DNA from: Ursus arctos
Lineage: Eukaryota; Chordata; Mammalia; Carnivora; Ursidae
Assembly (NCBI RefSeq): GCF_023065955.2
Contig: NW_026622863.1
Location: forward strand, 44,002,177-44,066,176
DNA: 64,000 nt
Direction: 5' to 3'
Part shown: piece after piece, positions 56,283 to 64,000 of the stretch
Numbering within the stretch: the stretch's first letter is position 1
Layout: each line of letters starts with the position of its first letter
Position numbers and translations under genes: made by a program
The notes under the pieces: model-generated
What the model saw: only the letters and a program-made list of their open reading frames with translations
Told to the model about the DNA's origin: nothing
Database searches by the model: none

Positions 56283-56388
56283 TAAGATCTTATTTTTAAG
56301 AAATCTCTACACCCAACATGGGCATCAAACTCATAACCCTGAGTTCAAGAGTTGCCCACTCCACGGACTGAGGCAGCCAGGCACCCCA
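56283..56388 (-). mobile_element. Short carnivore SINE, antisense
   Basis: AAGATCTTATTTTTAAGAAA start, ACACCCAACATGGGCATCAA core, GCAGCCAGGCACCCC end. Confidence 0.87.
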
Positions 56389-56569
56389 GTGAGTTTCCAG
56401 GTGCACATGCACGAACAAGGCACAGTGAACCGTCCTCACTTGTTCTCCGCAGACTGCCTCTTCCTTCCAGCATGAGTCAAGGTCCTTAGAGTAGGCTCCT
56501 TCCACCTATAGCCCCCCCAGCCATACACACAAGTTCCCATCTACCACAATTGCAGAGTATCACATTGCT

Positions 56570-56710
56570 TTTTTTTTTTAAGTAGATACTGTGCCCAGCA
56601 TGGAACCCAACACGGGGCTTGAACTCACGACCCTGAGACCAAGAGCTGAGCTGAGATCAAGTTATTGACGTCTTAACCACGTGCCCCAAATTGTTATCAG
56701 GCACCCCGAA
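56570..56710 (-). mobile_element. Short carnivore SINE, antisense, rearranged end
   Basis: TTTTTTTTTAAGTAGATACT start, ACACGGGGCTTGAACTCACG core; the head is broken (CACGTGCCCC and CAGGCACCCC both appear). Confidence 0.75.
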
Positions 56711-57315
56711 TTTATCTTTTAACTCATCGATTCCACTGCTAGGAACTGACCTCCAGATCTGTATCAGGGAAGCTGGCTTGAGGCATCTGTATGCATAGCA
56801 GTACGGTTTATGGTAGCCAGAAACTGGATTTTACCTTTAGAACCAGAGAGATCATGACATCCCCGTGAGATACTGGGCAGGGGTAAAGATAAGGAGGAAG
56901 CTGTGTGTGTGATAGGATACAGAACACTGTACAGCATAAAACATTTTGTTAAAACAAAAAAACAGAACTTTATGGGAGTGGGGAAACACACCAAAAATTG
57001 TTAAAAGGACTGGGGAGCAGACCTTCACTTTTATGTTTTATTTTGCACCTTATAAAAAAGAATTTACTTGGCAGGATGAAAGCTCCTTTTTTTTTTTTTT
57101 CCCAGCACCATTTACTTTTTAAGTGACTCTCCAACTAGATTTGGCTTGCTTGGGCAGAGCCCATGAAGAACGCCACCAGCCCTCCCAAATTTTCCTCAAC
57201 ACACTCAATTCCTAGTAGCATTCCCAGGCTGGGCCTGCGTCTGCCCAGCGCCGGCAGCTGTGTCCCAGCCTGCCTGCTCCTCAGCAGACCAGGTGGGAGG
57301 GAAGCGGGCACACCC
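56711..57315. other. Intergenic downstream of HNRNPL, old L1-like remnant
   Basis: TCCACTGCTAGGAACTGACC and GCATAGCAGTACGGTTTATG match the 3' end of old L1s in order. No gene. Confidence 0.4.
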
Positions 57316-57672
57316 TGGAATCCCAGTAAGCACAATGTTTATTTTCCAAACAATTTTATTGAAATGTGCCAAGAGTACACGGGCAGCACAAATGTATGAA
57401 CAGGAAAAAAAAAATCACATGTACAGTAATTTTTTAAAAAGTGAAGGTTAATCTTGGGAGATATCAGGTCCCCTTCCCCTCCCCCTCCAGACTTCCAGCG
57501 TTTCCGTTACGGTTAAGCCCACTAACCTAGCATTTAAAAAAAAGGAATACAGAACTTTTGCCAAAAAAAACCACCAAAAACAAAACAGAAAAAAAAACCC
57601 AGAACAAAAAAAAACAGCATAAAGGAAAGAGAAATGTTTTCCTGCTCAGATGGGACTCTTCCTGGGCACCTA
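57316..57672 (-). other. HNRNPL: HNRNPL 3'UTR
   Basis: From the stop codon to the poly(A) signal. On the minus strand it is rich in T-runs, with TGTTTTTTTTTGTTCTGGG and GTTTTTTTTTCTGTTTTG, which could bind U-rich-binding proteins. Confidence 0.7.
57338..57343 (-). terminator. Poly(A) signal of HNRNPL
   Basis: GGAAAATAAACATTGTGC on the minus strand, about 330 bases past the stop codon. Confidence 0.8.
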
Positions 57673-60600
57673 TTAGGAGGCGTGCTGAGCGGTGGAGAAA
57701 CACAACTTCAGAGTGTAAGGGTATGGACCATCTGCAAAGGAGAACAGAGAGACGTTTGGCTGGGTCCCCCCTCTCTGGAGGCGCCAACTACCCCAGCACC
57801 CTCCATTTCTGCAGTTCGCCTGTGGGGATCTAACTGGTCACTGCCCAACATGAGACTTACAAACAAGCCCAATACTGAAGGCACTTCCTCTCCCCCTGCC
57901 TTCAATTCCATGGAGAATCCCATTCCCAGCTCCTCAGGTGGCACAGGGCCCAAGTGGGCAGATATTCCCCGCTTGGTCAGATCAGCCCCTTTCCTGGGTA
58001 CCATCTGAGCCAGCCCCTGCAACAGAACAGTGCTGGGTGTTTACTGGCAGCTTCTGACGCACAGAACGCCAGCCCCTGGAGAACAAGTCTCAGTAACCCT
58101 CAGGCTGGCAGAGTGGGTGGCGAAAAGCAGCCAGGCTGGCCCTCCCTCCCATGGGGACCATCCGGCTAATCTCCTGGCGACCAGGTCCCGCCTGCCCATG
58201 TCAGCACCAGTGAAGCGATCTCTGGGGCCCTATGCTGATGGCAGGAAGGATGGCTCTGGCCTGAAGCCAGCCCACCATCAGGCCGCAAGGGGCACGACTA
58301 CAGGACACACAGATACTCACTTGGGTTTTTCATCTGGTAATGATTCAGGAAGCCCAAAGTCTCCAGGGCATCGCTCTTGGATTCCCACTCCAGCAGCCCA
58401 GAGGAGCTGCGTTCACCTGATCAGAACGAAAAGTCAGTTTTAGGCTGACCTGAGCAGGAAGCAGGGGGCCACCCACCTACAACCAAGGAATGGGGAAAGA
58501 AGGTGGGGGCAGTTTACTCACTTTTGCCTGAGAATACTTTCACAGAAGATGGCCGTTTCACTCCCAGCTCGTCGCAGATCTGCAAGATAGAAAACAGATT
58601 CAGAAACAGGAGTATCATGTAGCAGGACTCCAGCAGCCTGCGACAGAGTACCTACATTTTTCTGGACTTTCTTTTTTTTTTTTTTAAAGATTTTATTTAT
58701 TTATTTGACAGAGAGAGAGCCAGCAAGACAGGGAACACAAGCAGGGGAGTGGGAGAGGAAGAAGCACGCTCCCAGCGGAGGAGCCTGATGTGGGACTCGA
58801 TCCCATAACGCCGGGATCACGCACTGAGCCGAAGGCAGACGCTTAACGACTGAGCCACCCAGGCGCCCCTGGACTTTCTAAACTTTGATCACACAACATA
58901 CTAAGGTGCCCCTCACCACGACCCAAAAAAGTTTTAGAAACACCGCTCTTACTATGTTTCTACTACAGTTAACTATCACCATTACGGTAGAAACTGCTTT
59001 ATAAAATCCCCATCTGGGGGTACTGGCACTAAACAAATGTTTGCTGAACCAAAGAGAACATCTCAGGCCGAACAATGTCTGAAGTCCAATCCTGCCAGTC
59101 AGCTCTCCTCCCCCACTCAATGCCCCAGTTTCCTCTGACGAGGCCTGAACAGGAGCCTCCCTTCTGATGTTATCTAGGCACAGAAGGGCCTGACTACGTG
59201 AATGCTTTGAGACTGGACTCTGTTCACCACTCTCACCCAGACAGGGAGAAACCCTTTCCAGCAAATAGCAGCCATCTTAGCTTGTCAACAATGCACAGTA
59301 CAACCAACTTCACTGCGCCTAGAGCTTTGGTGCCATTCTCAGCCTGTCTGTCCTGGTCCCTGCTGCATCCCCCGGGACCCAACTCAGGGCCTGGTGGAGC
59401 CAGGGCACAATAGGTACTCGGAAAGACTAAAAATAAATGGTTCATTCAGATGCAGACGACTGTGGTGAGGGACCAACTGCACTGCACCCACCTCGAAGAA
59501 GTTCTCCTCAGTCACCTCCAGAGGGGCATTGAAGAAGTGCAGCACATTGCTAGGGTGCTGGATGCGGTTCTTGGCTGCCTGCTCTGGAGTAGAGAACCGA
59601 TTGTTCCTGGATTCGCTGAAGTCTTTATAGCTGCAGGACCCGTCTTCTAGCCCGTAGGACTGCCCGGGCATGATGGCCGGTTGCTTGGAGACACTGTATG
59701 GGGAAGGGGAGCTCTCTGTCAGACCCCAAGCCCTCCTGTCTGAAGATGGTGTGTGCCTCAGGGGACATTGCTCCACAGATGAGGCGAGGCCAACATACTT
59801 CTTCCCACTGCTTCAGCTGAACGTCGGGGAGCGTTCCCGCCACACCCCACTCCTGCCCCAACAAGCACCCAGCCTTGCCGTGCTCCTCTGCTGGGCCCTT
59901 TCCAGAGTGGCCCCATTCCGCTTCCCTTCTTCCCTCAGCTCTCCTCCGACACTCCTAAGCCTGAGGAGACTAAGTACCTACCAGACGTTCAGCTTCTGCC
60001 CGAACATGAAGTTGTTGTTGAGGTGAGTAATGGCCCGGTCCACAGCATAGCCATCAGCCATCTCCACCATGGCGGCCCCTGGCTTGCTTTTCATGAATTT
60101 CACCTTGAGGAGACCAGTCGTGATCAGTGCTCCTGCCCGGCTGCCAGGGACCTTCTCCCACCCCTTCTGAGTTAGTTAAAAGCGAGGAACTCCTGGCTCT
60201 AGAGCGAGGCTTCCCTATCTCCCTCACTTGTGAATGAGGAATCAGGAGCACAGAGAAGTGCGTGTGACACACCTACAGGAAGGGCTCAGCGCACCAGGCA
60301 GTATTTTTCTCACCTCAGGACACGACCCACGAGTGCATCACTTAATGAAGCACAATAAAAAGTGGGGGGGGGGCACACTGAGAAAACAAAGCAGACACTG
60401 CCACCAACGTCTGTGAACAGATGCACACGGTCTACAGTGCGGCCCGCGATGGGAAACACCGCCGTGGGTGACAGTACTCAAGGCAGTGAACGCGGCTTGA
60501 CAGAGGCGCTGAAGCCAGCTTCTCTAGCACGAAGCCCTGCTTCCACATAAAGGTCTGTGAACCTGGGCAAGCTATTTAGCCTCCATGCCTTCACTGCCCC

Positions 60601-61631
60601 AACTTGTCTCATCAAAGATTCTAGTTAACAAGCAAGTTGCTCCGTGTCAAGTCCTTTCCACAGCGCCTGGCGCACGGAAGGCACGCTTAACCTGCGCTAC
60701 GACTGCCACTGCCGCTGACGCCCGGGCTAAGCCAGGGGCTGCGAGGTTGGAGGCCCCAGGACTCAGCTGGGTTATGGAGAAAAAAGCCACCTGGTCAGAG
60801 GTGAACAGCCACCTGTCCCACAGGCAAGGCAGGAAGGCCCAGTGTTGCCAAATCATCTTTTCTCAAGAAAATCCTCACACGATGATCTCTGGCCACAACA
60901 GACCGAGTTTTGTAAATCACAAACATTCCTGTGACGGTAAGTATTAGTACTTTTATATGAAGAAGTCCTGCTTAATGCCCCCCGATGAAGAAACAACAAA
61001 AAACCCACGGTGAGGACCAAACAAAACGTCTGCAGCCGGTCGCCTGCTTCTTTGAGTCACCCTCTCGGAACCAGCCTGCTGCTAGCCAGGCTCCTTCCCC
61101 CACCGTGACGCACAAGGCTCGGCCCGCTAGGTCTACAAGAGAAGCAACGGACCTAACAGAGGCTCACCTTCTCCACATTGCCATACAAGCAGAAGACATT
61201 GAAGACCCGATCACAGTTCATCTTAGATTGATCCAAGCCATAGACCATGAGCACAGGGCTGTCGGCGTGAGGGCCATACTCGGGTGGTGGGGGAGGGGGT
61301 GGGGGGTGCCCATACTGGGGGCCGTAGCGACTTGGGCCCCGACGGTGACCCCCCACTGGTGGGCCCATCCTTCTCCCTTCGTAGTGAGGTGGGGGGGGCC
61401 CGTAGCCCTCATCATGGTAATGGCTGTGGTACCCACCGTGGGGCCCTCCTGGGGGGTGGGAAGGAAAGAGAGGGAGGACGGGTGAGAATTTGCGCGGCGG
61501 GCGGCGGGCAGGGGCACATGAGCCACGGGAGTCCACGGAGGGGAACCCCCTGCCCTCACCATATTCTGCGGGGTGATCTCCCAGGAGAGGGGGCTGTCTC
61601 TGGCGTTTGTTAGGGTTGCTGCCAGGGTCAC
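57673..61631 (-). CDS. HNRNPL: hnRNP L, last seven coding exons
   Basis: A nuclear RNA-binding protein that recognises CA repeats and CA-rich RNA and regulates alternative splicing. Exons read leftwards: 61560-61631, 61168-61448, 59982-60103, 59492-59693, 58522-58579, 58321-58426, 57673-57731; 900 nt including the TAA stop, about half of the 589-aa human protein. The 281-nt exon encodes the Gly/His/Tyr and proline-rich linker (YGHPPPPPPPPEYGP) and the start of RRM3 (PVLMVYGLD). RRM3 continues in the next exon (GAAMVEMADGYAVDRAI); RRM4 spans the last four (VLHFFNAPLEVTEENFFE, GLLEWESKSDALETL, YTLKLCF). The C-terminus STAQHAS and most residues equal human. The first exons lie past 64000. Confidence 0.97.
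58673..58868 (-). mobile_element. CAN-SINE, antisense, young subfamily, HNRNPL intron
   Basis: Poly-T, AAAGATTTTATTTATTTATT, AGAGCCAGCAAGACAGGGAA, ends TGAGCCACCCAGGCGCCCC. TCTGGACTTTCT flanks both sides. Same orientation as the HNRNPL transcript, between exons 10 and 11. Confidence 0.96.
60104..61167. other. HNRNPL intron between the 281- and 122-nt exons
   Basis: About 1.06 kb of intron with no SINE and no recognised extra exon. Confidence 0.6.
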
Positions 61632-64000
61632 CTGTGGACAGAGCAAACAGTTAGAGGCTAACCTGGAACAAAGGGGGTCACCCTCCTGACTAGGGGCTAA
61701 TCTCAAAGACCTTCAGTTCCTGCAAGCCTAAGGCAAACCCACCCTTCCTCATCGGAGCTGCTGGGGCCTCCTTCCTGTGGCCTGACCCAGGGTGGGCATG
61801 AAGCCCAAGCCTCAAGGCTAGAGCCCACTTCCCGTGCCCTGCCCATGCCAAGTGGCTGGTTTCCTTTCTCTAAGAAGGATGAGGCCAGCTTCTGGGCTCG
61901 CTTTCTATCCTGCCCTGGCCCAAACGGGAAGCCCAGTTCTTGGGCCGTCGGGGAAACCTGCAGAGGCTACGGAAGCTGCTACGTTATGGAGGCCAAGAAC
62001 AGATTTCTGAAACAACTCCCAATAAAGGGAGAGGAATTAAGAGCAGAAAAACCACCAAGGAAAGGCAGGGCACAAAGATAAAATCTGGCCCCCAAAGTCC
62101 CAAGGTTCTAGGAGCTCTAGGCCCCACTCTCTAGGCCTCTTCTTTCTCAACCCTGGTCTTCCCTGCCACTCCCCCTTCCCTCCCCCAAGTCACATCCAAC
62201 CCGAGAAGAGGGACTGTGGGAAAGGATAAGCAGGGCAACATCAGAACCAGTTCAATTGAACAGTCATATACAAGGCATCGACATTCTCAGACCCCGACAA
62301 TGGCGCAGATCCACCCCAGACCCCCGCTGCAATTCATAGTCGCTACATGAATTTAGCGCTTGAGTGGCAGACACTGTGCGAAGCGCTTTACAGACATCAC
62401 CGCTTCGGAAATTCCTCACAACAACCCTATGAGGTAGGTACTATTTTAGCCCCGTTTTACAGATAAGGAACCTGAGCACTCAACTTTTAACTGAGCAGTT
62501 AAAAGACACTTTGGCCCAAGGTCACAAAGCAAAAGTTAGCGGCCGAGCCAGGATCTGAACCCAGGTCTGGCTGACTCCAAAACCCAGGGCTCGAGACCAC
62601 TGCCCTTTCCTGCCACCCGGCCTGTGTTTTGTTTTCAACAATCAGTCATTACAAAGATGGAAAAGGGCTACTTACAGCAGAAGTACAGAGTACAATGTCC
62701 ATTTGTCACAAAAAACAAATCTGTATTTTCTCTTACCATTGGACGCTTCAACAGTGAGTTAGCACAGTTCTGAAAGATGGCGTCCCATCAAACATACACT
62801 GCGACCCTGCATCACATGGTTTTACAGTCATAAATACAAGTTACGGTACACATCCGCTACAATTTTTTTTTTTTAAGAATTGTTTTAAAAGTCAATGTTT
62901 CGATTAAATCAAAAATGGCTCACAGATGTTCTGTCCTCAGAAGATACCAGAAAGTGGAAAATAAAGGTGTATGAAGTGGGTAGTGTCCGTGTTGTCAGCT
63001 CCTCACACTGTGTGCTGCAGTGCGGTGCTTCTGGCTGTGTAGCGCTCCGTGTGCGTGTCTCCTGGGTATGAAGTGTGCCAGTGGCCCCACTATGCCCGCG
63101 CTTTGGCCTTGGGAGCGCGCCCGGTTACCCGCCAGCAGGTAACTGTGTACCTCTGAGCTGTTTGGCTGTCTGGCTTTAGGTCTGTTTTGGTTTTTTGATT
63201 TTTTTTTTGTTGTGGTTTAAGTTTTTTTTTTTTTTTTTTTTGGTTTCTGATCTCCAGTTGGTGCAGATAATGTTGGCAGCCGATGACTGCGGAAAAAAAA
63301 TATCAAAACAGAAAAGAACAAAAAAAAGGCCCTCCCCAAACCAAAGGACTTAAAAAACAAAAAACAAAAAAACAACCCATATGGCGAGGAATGGAGAGAG
63401 GATCCTATTGTCTTGGAGGCCCATGGAATCTACTTCGGTCTATGAACGTTCTCCGAAAAGAGCGCCGCTGGCTGGCTGGGAGAGCTCTGTTCTCTGTGTT
63501 TCCTACTTCTGTGTACATTCTCGGGTTCAAGTTTGCTTGGATTTTGACTTTTTTTTTTAATGTTTAATAAGAAAGCAGTGTCTGCTGCCATGTTGCGTCT
63601 CTTTCTCTCTTTGTCTCTGTCTGCCTCTGTCTCTGTGCTTGTAGCTGTTCCTTGGAGCGCGGTGTGGTGTTCTTGATGTAGTGAGCTCAAGTCTGCGGCT
63701 GTTTCTGGGGACGTGGTGCAGGCTGCGTGTTCTGTTCTCTCCAGGAAGAGCTAGTGCTTTCTACCCTGTGTGTTGGTGAGCAATGTGCAGAGGCAGAGCC
63801 GCTGAAGTATGGTTCCCGAGGGGTGGCGAAGCACCGCCCTCACTCCAGGCCACCTCCTCAGCTCTCGTTTTTGCCCCCCAGTCTTGGGGCGGCCAGAGCT
63901 GAGAGGCATCAAAACCAATGCACAGCCAGCCCCTGCCACTAGCCCCTGCCGGTCTGCACATCTTCTATTTATGTTCCTTGGAGAAGAAATGGTTGGTTGC
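61632..64000. other. HNRNPL upstream intron (SINE-free)
   Basis: At least 2.37 kb of intron that contains no SINE, unusual for this window, apart from one MIR at 62330-62600. It has T- and A-runs (63170-63240) and a CA-rich stretch on the transcribed strand around 62970-63080. In human this intron contains the autoregulatory exon 6A (established knowledge). Confidence 0.65.
62330..62610 (-). repeat. MIR, antisense, HNRNPL intron
   Basis: CCTCACAACAACCCTATGAG, GCCCAAGGTCACAAAGC and GATCTGAACCCAGGTCTG; nearly complete reverse MIR. Confidence 0.92.

Overview
This is vertebrate nuclear DNA from a carnivoran mammal. The genes have spliced exons with GT/AG boundaries and the proteins are clearly mammalian. 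The window is packed with tRNA-derived CAN-SINEs (SINEC), recognisable by a head reading GGGGCGCCTGGGTGGCTCAG and an (AATAAA)n-like tail, which are restricted to Carnivora. Several young copies carry a GGCACAGCGGTTAAG / GGGCGTGATCCCGGCG signature that I associate with bears and the giant panda; the assignment to Ursidae is an inference.

The gene order matches human 19q13.2: CAPN12 (-), LGALS7 (-), LGALS7B (+), LGALS4 (-), ECH1 (-), HNRNPL (-). Bases 1-6697 hold the first 16 coding exons of CAPN12 (the last one cut by the window edge). Bases 6.7-18.2 kb are gene-free and made of SINEs, an L1 3' end, MIR and a composite SINE insertion. Bases 18.2-29.3 kb are a large inverted repeat: two arms of about 4.98 kb, nearly identical, around a 1,096-base spacer. 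Each arm carries a complete four-exon galectin-7 gene, and the two genes are divergently transcribed. Bases 29.5-35.8 kb are repeats (old antisense L1, SINEs, a tetranucleotide array). LGALS4 (10 coding exons, 315 aa) lies at 35.8-43.8 kb, ECH1 (10 exons, 328 aa) at 45.4-54.7 kb, and the last seven coding exons of HNRNPL at 57.3-61.6 kb, with part of its upstream intron filling the window to 64 kb.

The neighbours do not form a pathway. CAPN12 (a calpain expressed in skin and hair follicle) and galectin-7 (stratified epithelia) share epithelial expression. Galectin-4 is a gut epithelial lectin. ECH1 is a fatty-acid oxidation isomerase and HNRNPL a splicing factor, both broadly expressed. The most notable structures are the galectin-7 palindrome with sharp identity cliffs at its outer ends (a signature of arm-to-arm gene conversion), a 827-base composite SINE insertion whose internal blocks are in circularly permuted order relative to a locus 1.7 kb away, an MSR1-like minisatellite in CAPN12, and a CA-rich HNRNPL intron that may hold the autoregulatory cassette exon.
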